Below are positions 28,590-37,026 of a stretch of DNA of 64,000 bases, one piece after another (within the stretch, counting starts at the first letter, position 1; the number at the start of each line of letters is the position of its first letter). This DNA is from Catenulispora sp. MAP5-51 (lineage in GTDB: Bacteria > Actinomycetota > Actinomycetes > Streptomycetales > Catenulisporaceae): assembly GCF_041261205.1 (NCBI RefSeq), contig NZ_JBGCCH010000010.1:1-64000 (forward strand). Direction: 5' to 3'. The notes beneath the pieces were generated by a model, which was not told the origin of the DNA, did no database searches, and was given only the letters and a program-made list of their open reading frames with translations. A program made the translations under genes and the position numbers.

Positions 28590-28811
28590 TTTCCCACAGG
28601 CTTTCCACAGGTCGTACGCAGAAGCTGTGTACAGCTGTGGATAAGGCCGGGCGCGGCTGTGTCGGTCGTCGTATCTGTCGTTTTCACTGGTCCGGCGCTT
28701 GTCGGAGCGGCGCGGACCTCACAGAATGCCGCTCCTGGACCGCCGGGGCGGTCCGGCCGACGCTAGCGGGTGGCCCCGGTTATCCACAAGTACGGTGGTC
28801 CTGTGGATAAT
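28590..28811. promoter_or_regulatory. DnaA boxes upstream of dnaA (second cluster)
   Basis: Boxes at 28601-28609 (CTTTCCACA), 28636-28644, 28780-28788 and 28802-28810 (TTATCCACA or its complement), plus a weaker TTTCCCACA-like site near 28590. They sit in the 458-bp dnaA-rpmH gap, where the divergent promoters must be, so autoregulation of dnaA is the likely role. Confidence 0.75.
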
Positions 28812-29005
28812 AGTGCTCAGGAGTACGCTCTCGGCCTGGTCCACCTCGGGTTTGACCCTTCCGGGTGGCGCCACGTACCGTAAGCAGGTCGAGAAGTCGA
28901 TTGCCGATGCCGCGCGTCCGCGCGTGAGAGCCGTTAGCGCACTTCACAGACAGACCCGAGCATTGACGCCGCCCTGAAGGGCGCCAACTACAAGCGGAGC
29001 CCCCA

Positions 29006-29143
29006 GTGAGCAAGCGCACCTTCCAGCCGAACAACCGCCGCCGCGCCAAGACCCACGGCTTCCGTCTGCGCATGCGGACCCGTGCCGGCCGCGCGATCCT
29101 GGCCAACCGCCGTGCCAAGGGCCGTAGCGAGCTGTCGGCCTGA
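29006..29143 (+). CDS. rpmH: 50S ribosomal protein L34
   Basis: 45 aa, GTG 29006 to TGA 29141-29143. The sequence is the canonical L34: [18 protein letters not shown] then [17 protein letters not shown]. It heads the plus-strand operon diverging from dnaA, with rnpA following after 28 bases. The start was chosen from the family N-terminus. Confidence 0.97.
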   Translation: MSKRTFQPNNRRRAKTHGFRLRMRTRAGRAILANRRAKGRSELSA

Positions 29144-29171
29144 GCCGCGGCTCGAACCCTTCCGACCCGCC

Positions 29172-29522
29172 GTGCTCTCCTCCGCGCACCGCATGCGGAG
29201 GGCGGCGGACTTCGGTGCGGCCGTACGCGGTGGCCGGCGAGCCGGCCGGACCACGCTGGTCGTGCACCTGGCAGTCCCGTCTGACCCGCCGCCCGCGACC
29301 GAGGCCGCCGTGCTGGCGGGCTTCGTCGTGAGCAAGGCCGTGGGCCCGGCCGTGGTGCGGACCGCCGTCAAGCGGCGGCTGCGGCACCTGGTCCGGACCC
29401 GGTTGGACCTGCTGCCGCCGGGCTCGCGCCTGGTGGTGCGGGCACTGCCGGCGGCGGCCGGCGCGGATTCGGCCACCCTTGGCGCCGACCTGGACTCGGC
29501 CCTGCGGAAGCTGTTGCGATGA
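29172..29522 (+). CDS. rnpA: Ribonuclease P protein component
   Basis: 116 aa from the GTG at 29172. Core features: [18 protein letters not shown], then [24 protein letters not shown], the conserved RNR-like basic helix that contacts RNase P RNA. Slightly shorter than many homologues. Its stop overlaps the yidD start (29519), as is common. Confidence 0.93.
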   Translation: MLSSAHRMRRAADFGAAVRGGRRAGRTTLVVHLAVPSDPPPATEAAVLAGFVVSKAVGPAVVRTAVKRRLRHLVRTRLDLLPPGSRLVVRALPAAAGADSATLGADLDSALRKLLR

Positions 29523-29926
29523 AGTACGTGTTGATGGGCCTGATCCGGCTCTACCAGATCATCTTGAGCCCGGTCGTGAACTGGCGCGGCCCGGTGTGCA
29601 AGTTCGAGCCTTCGTGCTCCCACTACGGCTACGAGGCCGTGAAGACGCACGGGGCGATCAAGGGCGGCGGCATGACCGTGTGGCGGGTGCTGCGCTGCAA
29701 CCCGTGGAGCTCGGGCGGATACGATCCAGTCAAGCCCAAGGAGCCCAGGCGGTCCGGGGGCGGCGAAAAAGATCACGAGGCGCGGAACCTCTCGGTGACC
29801 GAGACGAGTTCCCCTGGTGAAGACTCACAGACTTCCGACCGGACTGACATGGTCGGTTTGCCAACCAAGCCGGCCCGCCCCGCGGTCCGGCCCGACCTGA
29901 TGTCCAGCCGAGGAGCGCGATCGTGA
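29519..29926 (+). CDS. yidD: Membrane protein insertion efficiency factor YidD
   Basis: 135 aa, ATG 29519. Conserved first ~75 residues: [11 protein letters not shown], then [19 protein letters not shown] and [16 protein letters not shown], with the family's invariant Cys pattern. A ~55-residue polar tail follows, longer than usual. It assists YidC and overlaps yidC by four bases. Confidence 0.93.
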   Translation: MKYVLMGLIRLYQIILSPVVNWRGPVCKFEPSCSHYGYEAVKTHGAIKGGGMTVWRVLRCNPWSSGGYDPVKPKEPRRSGGGEKDHEARNLSVTETSSPGEDSQTSDRTDMVGLPTKPARPAVRPDLMSSRGARS

Positions 29927-30909
29927 TCGACACAATCCTCTCCCCGATCATCTGGGCCACCAGCTTCGTGATGATGCTGTGGCACCGGGCGTTCGGGGCG
30001 ATTTTCGGCAGCGATTCCTCGGCGTCCTGGGTGCTGGCGATCCTCTTTCTGACGATCACCATCCGCGCGGCGATGATCCCGCTGTTCCGCAAGCAGATCA
30101 AGTCGATGCAGAACATGCAGCGACTCCAGCCCCAGATCCAGGCGCTGCAGAAGAAGTACAAGCTCGACAAGCAGAAGCTTCAGCAGGAGATGATGAAGCT
30201 GTACAAGGACAACGGGACCTCCCCGTTCGCCTCGTGCATGCCGATCCTGCTGCAGACGCCGTTCTTCATGGGTCTGTACCGGGTGCTCAGCCACGCCGCC
30301 TCCGGCAACGCGGTCGGTGCGCTGACGACGTCGGACGCCTACAGCATCCAACACGCGAACTTCCTCGGTGCGCCGCTGTCGCTGAGCTTCCTGCACCACA
30401 CGCCGGCGCAGATGGCCGCGGTCGGCATCACCTCGGTGACCAACCTGCAGATCGTCGCGATCGTCATGGCGATCATCTATGCCACGTCGCAGTTCCTGAC
30501 GCAGCGCATGATGATGGCCAAGAACACCAATCTGGACAACAGCGTCCCGAACCCGATGATGCAGAGCCAGAAGATCATGCTCTACGTCATGCCGTTCGGC
30601 ATGCTGTTCTTCAGCCTGAACGTCCAGATCGGTGTCGTGCTCTACCTGATGACCACGAACGTGTGGACGATCGGCCAGCAGTTCTACACTCTGCGCAACT
30701 CCCCGATGCCCGGCAGCCAGGCGGAGAAGGAGATGTTCGCCCGCCGCAAGGCCAAGGAGGAGCGCAAGCGCGAGGAGCTCGTCGCGAAGGACCCCGAGGC
30801 CGCCAAGGAACTGGCCGCCGCCAACGGATCCGCCTCCCAGGACAAGGTGCCGGTCTCCAGGCAGCGCCAACAGCCGGTCCGCACCACTCGTAGCAAGCGC
30901 AAGAAGTAG
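29923..30909 (+). CDS. yidC: Membrane protein insertase YidC (Oxa1 type)
   Basis: 328 aa from the GTG at 29923. The start places a first membrane helix at the extreme N-terminus; the 60KD_IMP core follows with [20 protein letters not shown], the cytoplasmic coiled coil and [21 protein letters not shown]. The C-terminal ~65 residues are strongly basic ([10 protein letters not shown]...TRSKRKK), consistent with ribosome contact. Inserts membrane proteins with or without Sec. Confidence 0.96.
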   Translation: MIDTILSPIIWATSFVMMLWHRAFGAIFGSDSSASWVLAILFLTITIRAAMIPLFRKQIKSMQNMQRLQPQIQALQKKYKLDKQKLQQEMMKLYKDNGTSPFASCMPILLQTPFFMGLYRVLSHAASGNAVGALTTSDAYSIQHANFLGAPLSLSFLHHTPAQMAAVGITSVTNLQIVAIVMAIIYATSQFLTQRMMMAKNTNLDNSVPNPMMQSQKIMLYVMPFGMLFFSLNVQIGVVLYLMTTNVWTIGQQFYTLRNSPMPGSQAEKEMFARRKAKEERKREELVAKDPEAAKELAAANGSASQDKVPVSRQRQQPVRTTRSKRKK

Positions 30910-30924
30910 AGGAGCCGCACGCCC

Positions 30925-31503
30925 ATGAGCGACACCACCGCGGTGACCGAGGCTGAGGCCTCCGAGCAGGTCGACACCGAGCAGGAGGGCGCCGGCGGCG
31001 GGGCCGAGAAGTCCGCAGAGCGCGCCCCGGAAACCGCCGCCGAGCGGATCGCCCGCCTGGAGAACGAGGGCGACATCGCCGCCGACTACCTGGAGGGCCT
31101 GCTCGACATCGCCGACCTGGACGGTGACATCGACATGGACGTCGAGGGCGACCGGGCCTCGGTCTCCATCGTCGGCGGCAAGCTGTCGCACCTGGTCGGC
31201 TCCGAGGGCGAGGTCCTGGACGCGCTCCAGGAGCTGACCCGGCTGGCGGTGCTCCGGGAGACCGGCGAGCGGTCCCGGCTGATGCTGGACATCGACGGCC
31301 ACCGCGCCACCCGCCGCTCCGAGCTCACCCGGATCGGCACCGAGGCGGCGCGCAAGGTCGCCGAGACGGGCGAGCCGGTGAAGCTGTCGGCGATGTCGCC
31401 CTTCGAGCGCAAGGTGGTGCACGACGCGGTGGCGGCGGCCGGACTGCGCAGCGAGTCGGAGGGCGAGGAGCCGAACCGCTGTGTCGTAGTGCTTCCGGTC
31501 TGA
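30925..31503 (+). CDS. jag: Jag/KhpB-like RNA-binding protein (KH and R3H)
   Basis: 192 aa, ATG 30925 after GAGGAG. Acidic Ala/Glu-rich N-terminus (~60 residues), a KH-like domain ([20 protein letters not shown]), then the R3H motif region ending in [17 protein letters not shown] and [11 protein letters not shown]. Binds RNA; linked to cell division control in other bacteria. It lies in the conserved yidC-jag-rsmG order. Confidence 0.93.
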   Translation: MSDTTAVTEAEASEQVDTEQEGAGGGAEKSAERAPETAAERIARLENEGDIAADYLEGLLDIADLDGDIDMDVEGDRASVSIVGGKLSHLVGSEGEVLDALQELTRLAVLRETGERSRLMLDIDGHRATRRSELTRIGTEAARKVAETGEPVKLSAMSPFERKVVHDAVAAAGLRSESEGEEPNRCVVVLPV

Positions 31504-31532
31504 GGACCGAGCGGTCAGGACATAGTGGAGAC

Positions 31533-32270
31533 ATGCGAACTTCTTCGCCCGATCCCGCTTCCCCCGGCGGCGAGCCGACCGATCTGGTCCTGGGCCCCGT
31601 CCCGGAGGCGGTGGTCTCCGTCTTCGGCGACCGGGCGGCCGACGCCACCCGGTACGCCGAGATCCTGGCCGGCCCCGGTGTGACCCGAGGGCTCCTGGGC
31701 CCTCGGGAGGTGCCGCGGTTGTGGGAGCGGCACATTCTGAACTGCGCGGTGGTCGGCGGGCTGCTGCCCGACGACATCCAGATCTGTGATGTGGGCTCCG
31801 GAGCGGGCCTGCCGGGCATCGTCCTGGCCCTGGCCCGCCCGGACCTGTCGGTGACCCTCCTGGAGCCGCTGCTGCGCCGCACCCTGTTCCTGGACGAGGT
31901 GATCGATCTCCTGGGCCTGGACAACGTGCGGGTGTTGCGCGGCCGCGCCGAGGAGTTCGCCGGCAAGGAGCGGTTCGACGTGGTCACCTCCCGGGCCGTG
32001 GCCCCGCTGGACCGGCTGGCCGGCTGGTCGTTGCCGCTGCTGCGCTCCGGCGGCGAGATGGTGGCGCTCAAGGGAGGCTCGGCCGAGGCCGAACTCGCCG
32101 AGAGCGCCGATCTGCTCGCCAAGCTCGGCGCCACCCGCTGGAGTGTGGAGACGGTCGGTGCCGGAATCGTGGATCCGCCGACGACCGTGATCCGGGTCGG
32201 AATCGACCAGGAGATCCAGGTGCGTCCGCCGAAGAAGCAGCGGCCGCGGAACCGGCGCCCCGGACGCTGA
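31533..32270 (+). CDS. rsmG: 16S rRNA (guanine-527-N7) methyltransferase RsmG
   Basis: 245 aa, ATG 31533. SAM-binding motif [24 protein letters not shown] substrate segment, and [12 protein letters not shown], all typical of GidB/RsmG. A basic C-terminal tail ([14 protein letters not shown]). Loss of RsmG gives low-level streptomycin resistance in other bacteria. Followed by a terminator-like hairpin. Confidence 0.96.
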   Translation: MRTSSPDPASPGGEPTDLVLGPVPEAVVSVFGDRAADATRYAEILAGPGVTRGLLGPREVPRLWERHILNCAVVGGLLPDDIQICDVGSGAGLPGIVLALARPDLSVTLLEPLLRRTLFLDEVIDLLGLDNVRVLRGRAEEFAGKERFDVVTSRAVAPLDRLAGWSLPLLRSGGEMVALKGGSAEAELAESADLLAKLGATRWSVETVGAGIVDPPTTVIRVGIDQEIQVRPPKKQRPRNRRPGR

Positions 32271-32273
32271 GGA

Positions 32274-32303
32274 CGGCCCGCGGCGGCTGACGACCGCGGG
32301 CCG
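32274..32303 (+). terminator. rsmG terminator hairpin
   Basis: CGGCCCGCGG (32274-32283) pairs perfectly with 32294-32303 around a 10-base loop, four bases after the rsmG stop and directly before the first parS site. Confidence 0.65.
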
Positions 32304-32309
32304 ACCGAT

Positions 32310-32454
32310 GTTTCACGGGAAACAGGGACGCGCCCGAACCGGCGCCCGATCCATGTTTCACGGGAAACCGAGGGGGGCCGCAGGGGCCGTGGAGGTCGCC
32401 GAGGGCGATGTTTCACGGGAAACCGACAAAAGAGGGCTGTGTTTCACGGGAAAC
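32310..32454 (+). other. parS cluster A, four sites
   Basis: Identical 14-mers GTTTCACGGGAAAC, all on the plus strand, at 32310-32323, 32355-32368, 32410-32423 and 32441-32454, in the rsmG-parA gap. The last is embedded in a perfect hairpin. The sites differ from the textbook GTTTCACGTGAAAC palindrome at one central base. Confidence 0.9.
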
Positions 32455-32461
32455 ACAGCCC
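32434..32461. terminator. parS nested in a 12-bp hairpin before parA
   Basis: Arms 32434-32445 and 32450-32461 pair perfectly around ACGG, with the fourth parS site forming the upper stem. Followed by TTCG. It may act as a terminator, limiting read-through into parA, while also serving as a ParB site. Confidence 0.6.
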
Positions 32462-32564
32462 TTCGTTCGTTCTCGGGGGAGCGAGTACGGCAGACTGTTG
32501 GTTCGTAGCTTCTCGCTTCATGTTGAGCACAGCCTTCCGCGCGTCCCATGACAGGAGTTCTTCC

Positions 32565-33743
32565 GTGGCCGCACCCGGCAATGAACACCGAGAGCACCAG
32601 GGGGTCGACCCGCTGCTCGCGCAGTCCGTGGTGGACAGCCTGAATGACGAGCCCTACTACCCCGCCGGGACCACCGACGTCATGGCCACGCCGCCGGTGG
32701 ACCTCGAGTACGAGTCCGGACACGTTCCCGCGGGAGCCACTCCCTCTGCACCCCTTCAGGTAATGCACATGCCGTCTTCTTCCGTTCCCGCCCAGGGGCC
32801 GTCCGTCTCCGACGACTCGGACACCCCGATCGCCCGCCAAGCCGCCGCCGCGATAGAAGCGCTCTCCGGAGTCACCCGGCTCCCCCGGCCCGACAAGACC
32901 CGGGTCCTGGTCGTCGCCAACCAGAAGGGCGGCGTCGGCAAGACCACGACCACGGTCAACCTGGCCGCCTCGCTCGCCCAGGCCGGCGCCGACGTGCTGG
33001 TGATCGACCTGGACCCGCAGGGGAACGCCTCCACCGCGCTGTCCGTCGAGCACCACGCCGACGTGCCGTCGGTCTACGACGTCCTCATCGAGCGCTACAC
33101 GATGGACGAGGTCGTGCAGCAGGTGCCCGAGATCCCCCACCTCTACTGCTGCCCGGCGACCATCGACCTGGCCGGCGCGGAGATCGAACTGGTCTCGATG
33201 GTGGCCCGGGAGAGCCGGCTGTCCAAGGCGCTGTCCGGCTACCAGAAGAAGATGGACTACATCCTCATCGACTGCCCGCCCTCGCTCGGCCTGCTGACGG
33301 TCAACGCGATGGTGGCCGGCGCCGAGGTGCTGATCCCGATCCAGTGCGAGTACTACGCGCTGGAGGGTCTGAGCCAGCTGCTGCACAACATCGAGCTGAT
33401 CCGCGGCCACCTGAACCCCGATCTCCACGTGTCGACGATCCTGCTCACCATGTACGACTCCCGGACCCGGCTGTCCACGGAGGTCGCCGAGCAGGTGCGC
33501 ACCCACTTCCCGAACGAGGTGCTGTCCTCGGCGATCCCCCGCTCGGTGCGGGTCTCCGAGGCGCCGTCGTACGGCCAGACCGTGATGACGTGGGACCCGG
33601 TCTCCACCGGGGCCATCGCCTACCGGGACGCGGCCCGGGAGATCGCCGAGCGCGGCGCGTCCCGTATCGCGATGGACGGCATGAACGATTTCCGGGCCGA
33701 CATCGAGTACGGTGGGGCGTCCCTGCACAGCGGTGGGCAGTGA
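32565..33743 (+). CDS. parA: Chromosome partitioning ATPase ParA (Soj)
   Basis: 392 aa from the GTG at 32565, chosen for AGGAG seven bases upstream. About 110 disordered residues, then the deviant Walker A KGGVGKTTTTVNLA, the A' motif DLDPQGNAST and DCPPSLGLLTVNAM. ATP-dependent DNA binding drives segregation of the ParB-parS complex. Its 3' end is 22 bases from parB and they form an operon. Confidence 0.97.
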   Translation: MAAPGNEHREHQGVDPLLAQSVVDSLNDEPYYPAGTTDVMATPPVDLEYESGHVPAGATPSAPLQVMHMPSSSVPAQGPSVSDDSDTPIARQAAAAIEALSGVTRLPRPDKTRVLVVANQKGGVGKTTTTVNLAASLAQAGADVLVIDLDPQGNASTALSVEHHADVPSVYDVLIERYTMDEVVQQVPEIPHLYCCPATIDLAGAEIELVSMVARESRLSKALSGYQKKMDYILIDCPPSLGLLTVNAMVAGAEVLIPIQCEYYALEGLSQLLHNIELIRGHLNPDLHVSTILLTMYDSRTRLSTEVAEQVRTHFPNEVLSSAIPRSVRVSEAPSYGQTVMTWDPVSTGAIAYRDAAREIAERGASRIAMDGMNDFRADIEYGGASLHSGGQ

Positions 33744-33765
33744 ACGGCACGATGGGAGAGCAGTG

Positions 33766-34953
33766 GTGAGCAGCAGCCGACGCGGACTGGGCAAGGGCCT
33801 GGGTGCTCTGATCCCCACCGGCGCCCCGCCCGCGATACTTTCCGAGAAGACCCGCGCGGAGTCGGCGGGCCCCGCGGCCGCCGGCGATGTTTCACGGGAA
33901 ACGGCCACCGATGTTTCACGGGAAACCGTGGCAGCCGCTCCGGTCCGGACGGCGCTCGGCACCCTGCCGATCGACACCGGCCACCGGGCTTTCGAGGACA
34001 CGACGATCGCGACGCTCCCGGCTCCCACGTCGAGCCCGGAGTCCGTCACCGTCAATGACACCCGGCTGCCGGACGGACTGATGCCGGTTCCGGGTGCCTC
34101 CTTCGCCGAGATCCCGCAGAACCAGATCCGGCCGAACCCGGTGCAGCCCCGCACCGAGTTCGACGAAGTCGCCCTGGCCGAACTCGTCGCCTCCATCAAG
34201 GAGGTCGGCCTTCTCCAGCCGATCGTGGTCCGGCAGTTGCCCGAGCCCGAGGGTGACCACCACTACGAACTCATCATGGGTGAGCGTCGGTGGCGTGCTT
34301 CGCAGGAAGCCGGTCTTCCCGCGATCCCGGCCATCATCCGCGACACCCGCGATGACCGGATGCTCCTGGACGCACTGCTGGAGAACCTCCAGCGCGCCCA
34401 GCTGAACCCGCTCGAAGAGGCCGCGGCGTACGACCAGCTCCTGAAGGACTTCGACTGCACCCACGAGGTCCTGGCCGAGAAGATCGGCAAGTCGCGGCCG
34501 CACGTGACCAACACTCTGCGCCTGCTCACTCTGACCCCGGGGATCCAGCGCCGCGTCGCGGCCGGCGTCATCACCGCCGGCCACGCTCGCGCGCTGCTCG
34601 GCCTGAAGTCCGTGGAGCAGCAGGAGGAGATCGCCAAGCGCATCGTCCGGGAGAACCTGTCGGTGCGGGCCGTCGAGGAGCTGGCGGGCATGGGCCGCTG
34701 GGACGCGGCCGCGCTGGACACCGCCCTGACCGAGACGCCCGAGGACTACCTCGACTTCACCGACAAGCCCAAGGGCAAGCGGGTGCGCTCCGGGAGTCGG
34801 ATGCCGATCCTGGAGGAGTTCGGCCAGCGCATGTCGGACCGGTTGGAGACGCGGGTGAAGGTCGACATCATGCAGAAGCGTGGTCGCATCACCATCGAGT
34901 ACGCGGGGATAGAGGATCTCAAGCGCATCGCGAAGGCGATCCTCGGCGAGTAG
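33766..34953 (+). CDS. parB: Chromosome partitioning protein ParB (Spo0J)
   Basis: 395 aa from the GTG at 33766 (GGGAGAG five bases upstream). N-terminal ParA-stimulating motif RRGLGKGLGALIP; a ~100-residue linker containing DVSRET twice, which is the translation of two parS sites; CTPase domain with MGERRWRASQ; HTH with KIGKSRPHVTNTLRLL; C-terminal dimer domain. Loads on parS and slides as a CTP clamp. Two nucleation sites inside its own gene are unusual for the reading frame they impose. Confidence 0.97.
   Translation: MSSSRRGLGKGLGALIPTGAPPAILSEKTRAESAGPAAAGDVSRETATDVSRETVAAAPVRTALGTLPIDTGHRAFEDTTIATLPAPTSSPESVTVNDTRLPDGLMPVPGASFAEIPQNQIRPNPVQPRTEFDEVALAELVASIKEVGLLQPIVVRQLPEPEGDHHYELIMGERRWRASQEAGLPAIPAIIRDTRDDRMLLDALLENLQRAQLNPLEEAAAYDQLLKDFDCTHEVLAEKIGKSRPHVTNTLRLLTLTPGIQRRVAAGVITAGHARALLGLKSVEQQEEIAKRIVRENLSVRAVEELAGMGRWDAAALDTALTETPEDYLDFTDKPKGKRVRSGSRMPILEEFGQRMSDRLETRVKVDIMQKRGRITIEYAGIEDLKRIAKAILGE
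33889..33926 (+). other. parS cluster B, two sites inside parB
   Basis: GTTTCACGGGAAAC at 33889-33902 and 33913-33926, both on the plus strand, 24 bases apart and in the same reading frame, so each is translated as VSRET within the disordered linker of ParB. Confidence 0.9.
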
Positions 34954-34959
34954 GTCGTT

Positions 34960-35063
34960 GTTTCACGGGAAACCGTGACGAGGCCCGGCGGTCCATCCGC
35001 CGGGCCTCTGTCATGTTTCACGGGAAACAGCCGGGCCGGGCGGCGCGCTGTTTCCCGTGAAAC
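34960..35063. other. parS cluster C, three sites after parB
   Basis: Plus-strand copies at 34960-34973 and 35015-35028 and a minus-strand copy at 35050-35063. The first two flank the parB terminator hairpin. Confidence 0.9.
34980..35008 (+). terminator. parB terminator hairpin
   Basis: GAGGCCCGGCGG (34980-34991) pairs perfectly with 34997-35008 around TCCAT. Lies 27 bases past the parB stop. Confidence 0.7.
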
Positions 35064-35065
35064 AT

Positions 35066-35610
35066 CGCGAAGACAGAGGTATGAGCAGCTGAGACTGTCC
35101 ACCGCCGAGCAAGCGGAGCTGGCGGCTCTGCGCCGCAGGGCCCGTCAGCTGGAGCTGGAGAACGAGATCCTGCGTACGGCCGCAGCCTATTTTGCCCGGG
35201 ACAACGTGCCGGCTGCTGGGCGTGTCGACCTCCGGGTTCTACGAATGGCGCGGCCGGACACCATCGGCGCGAGCGCGAGCCGACGCGGAGCTGTTCGTGT
35301 CGATCGCCGAGATCCACCGGATCTCCCGCGGCACCTACGGCGCACCGCGCGTGCATGCCGAGCTGCCTGGGACTCGACATCCGGATCGGGCGCAAGCAGG
35401 CGGCCCACCTGATGCGTGAGGGCCGCCTGTCCGGGGTCTACCGACGTCGCACCAGCGGCTGCACTATCCGGTACATCGAAGCCTGGTACAACTCGCACCG
35501 CCGGCACTCCACCATCGGCATGCTCAGCCCCGTGCAGTTCGAACGGGCACACGCGCTCACCGCTACGTGAGAGCGCACCGCAACAGTCCGGGAAACCGGG
35601 TCAAGCTCAG
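35066..35610 (+). mobile_element. IS3-family insertion sequence remnant
   Basis: Scraps of both IS3 reading frames occur in order but in different phases. OrfA C-terminus: ELENEILRTAAAYFAR. OrfB N-terminus: CRLLGVSTSGFYEWRGR, then RGTYGAPRVHAELP and RKQAAHLMREGRLSGVYRRR. After a deletion that removes the DDE catalytic core, the OrfB tail YIEAWYNSHRRHSTIG and LSPVQFERAH follow. A possible right end near 35595-35610 (TGAGCTTGACCCGGTTTCC on the minus strand). The element is dead and sits in the parS array. Confidence 0.8.
35192..35570 (+). pseudogene. IS3-type transposase OrfB, internally deleted and frameshifted
   Basis: Coding remains of the integrase-like OrfB: HTH/N-terminal portion from about 35192 to 35440 (with a frame change near 35355) joined to the last ~35 residues ending at the stop 35568-35570. 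None of the three acidic catalytic residues can be located. Non-functional. Confidence 0.75.
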
Positions 35611-35650
35611 GTAGGGGTGCGCTCGGTGGCGGTGGCGCGAGACGAGCTTG

Positions 35651-35664
35651 GTTTCACGGGAAAC
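35651..35664 (+). other. parS site D
   Basis: GTTTCACGGGAAAC on the plus strand, between the IS3 remnant and the D-Ala-D-Ala ligase family gene. Confidence 0.88.
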
Positions 35665-35763
35665 ACCGTCGCGGCCGAGGTTCATGGCGGGCGGTCCGGA
35701 GCAGTGCTCGGGACCGCCGACTGCGCGCTAAGACGCCGATGCTCTCGCTGCGGCGGCCCTGAT

Positions 35764-35801
35764 GTTTCACGGGAAACGGCCGACCTGGTTTCCCGTGAAA
35801 C
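35764..35801. other. parS pair E
   Basis: A plus-strand copy at 35764-35777 and a minus-strand copy at 35788-35801 face each other ten bases apart just after the stop of the ligase gene. The inverted pair (with adjacent GATG/CATC) can also form a hairpin terminator for the ligase gene. Confidence 0.88.
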
Positions 35802-35807
35802 ATCAGG

Positions 35808-36755
35808 CTACTTGGCGATGACCGCCTGGACCAGATCGCGGTAGAGCACGCCGAGGTCGAGATCCGCGGCCCCGGCGGCGAGCGGCAGCAGGCTGGTCTC
35901 GGTGAGGCCCGGCGCCACGTTCACTTCCAGGAACCAGGGGGTGCCGGCGGCGTCGAGGATCAGGTCGGTGCGGGAGACGCAGGACAGACCGAGCGTCGTG
36001 TGGGCGCGCACGGCCATCTGCTCGACGGTCTTCGCCTCGTCGGCGGTGAGCCGGGCCGGGGCGAAGAACTCGGTGATGCCGGCGGTGTAGCGGGCGGCGT
36101 AGTCGTAGACGCCGGAGTCGGCGACGATCTCGACGGCGGGCAGGGCCTGCGGGCCCTCGCCGGTGTCGACGACCGAGACCGCGATCTCGCGGCCGGTGAT
36201 GTGCCGCTCGATGAGTGCGGTCTCGTCGTAGGCGAAGCAGGCCACCATCGCGGCCGGCAGGTCCTCGCGGGTGTGCACGGCCGCCGCACCGAGGGAGGAG
36301 CCACCCCGGGCCGGCTTCACGAACAGCGGTAGCGGGAGCGCACCGGTCACCGCGTCCAGGACGGCCTTGGTGCCGAGGTCCCGGAACGTCGTCTTGGGGA
36401 TGGCGACCCAGTCGGGCGTGGACAGTCCGGCCGAGCTGACGGCGTACTTGGCCGAGGGCTTGTCGAAGGCGCGGCGGCAGGCGGCCGCGGTCGAGCCGAC
36501 GTAGGGGATGTCCAGCAGCGCCAGGATTCCCTGCACCGCGCCGTCCTCGCCGGTGGCCCCGTGCAGGGTGGGGAAGATGGCGTCCGGGCGGTCGGCGAGC
36601 AGTGCGGGCAGAAGCGCGGCGTCGATGTCGCGCACCTGTACTTCGACGCCCGCACTGCGCAGCGCGTCGGCCACGCGGCGGCCGGAGCGGATCGAGACGT
36701 CGCGTTCGTGGCTGAGGCCGCCGGCCAAGACGACGACACGGCCCAGGTCGCTCAT
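35808..36755 (-). CDS. D-alanine--D-alanine ligase family protein (ATP-grasp)
   Basis: 315 aa from the ATG at 36755. Matches Ddl: VLAGGLSHERDVSIRSG, FPTLHGATGEDGAVQG, PLFVKPARGGSSLG and FLEVNVAPGLTETSLLP. It joins two D-Ala for peptidoglycan precursors, or a related amino acid pair. In Streptomyces a second Ddl-like gene lies near parAB, so this may not be the housekeeping copy. The hydrophobic Glu/Tyr-Phe position that separates D-Ala-D-Ala from D-Ala-D-Lac enzymes cannot be assigned with certainty here. Confidence 0.88.
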   Translation of the reverse strand: MSDLGRVVVLAGGLSHERDVSIRSGRRVADALRSAGVEVQVRDIDAALLPALLADRPDAIFPTLHGATGEDGAVQGILALLDIPYVGSTAAACRRAFDKPSAKYAVSSAGLSTPDWVAIPKTTFRDLGTKAVLDAVTGALPLPLFVKPARGGSSLGAAAVHTREDLPAAMVACFAYDETALIERHITGREIAVSVVDTGEGPQALPAVEIVADSGVYDYAARYTAGITEFFAPARLTADEAKTVEQMAVRAHTTLGLSCVSRTDLILDAAGTPWFLEVNVAPGLTETSLLPLAAGAADLDLGVLYRDLVQAVIAK

Positions 36756-36827
36756 TGCAATCACTGCCCTTCTCACCGGTATCTTCGCCCCCGATCATGC
36801 CAGGCTGCCGGAGGGGTCCTGCGCGAT

Positions 36828-37017
36828 GTTTCACGGGAAACGACGCCGGGTCGACGGCGTCGGGACGCGGCCGGCGGGTTCGCCGAAGCCGTCGTTTCCC
36901 GTGAAACATCGTCTGCCGTCAGTCTGACCGCCCCATGTTTCACGGGAAACACGGCACGTTTCACGCCCGTCCCGGGCGATGTTTCACGGGAAACCAGGCG
37001 TCGGTTTCCCGTGAAAC
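36828..37017. other. parS cluster F, five sites
   Basis: Copies at 36828-36841 (+), 36894-36907 (-), 36937-36950 (+), 36981-36994 (+) and 37004-37017 (-), in the 270-bp gap between the ligase and aminotransferase genes: the densest group in the window. Confidence 0.9.
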
Positions 37018-37026
37018 ATACCGCCG

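Noticed and set aside
36957-36966. Extra parS-like half site (GTTTCACG followed by CCC)
   Set aside because: Only the left half matches; the right half is absent, so it was not counted.
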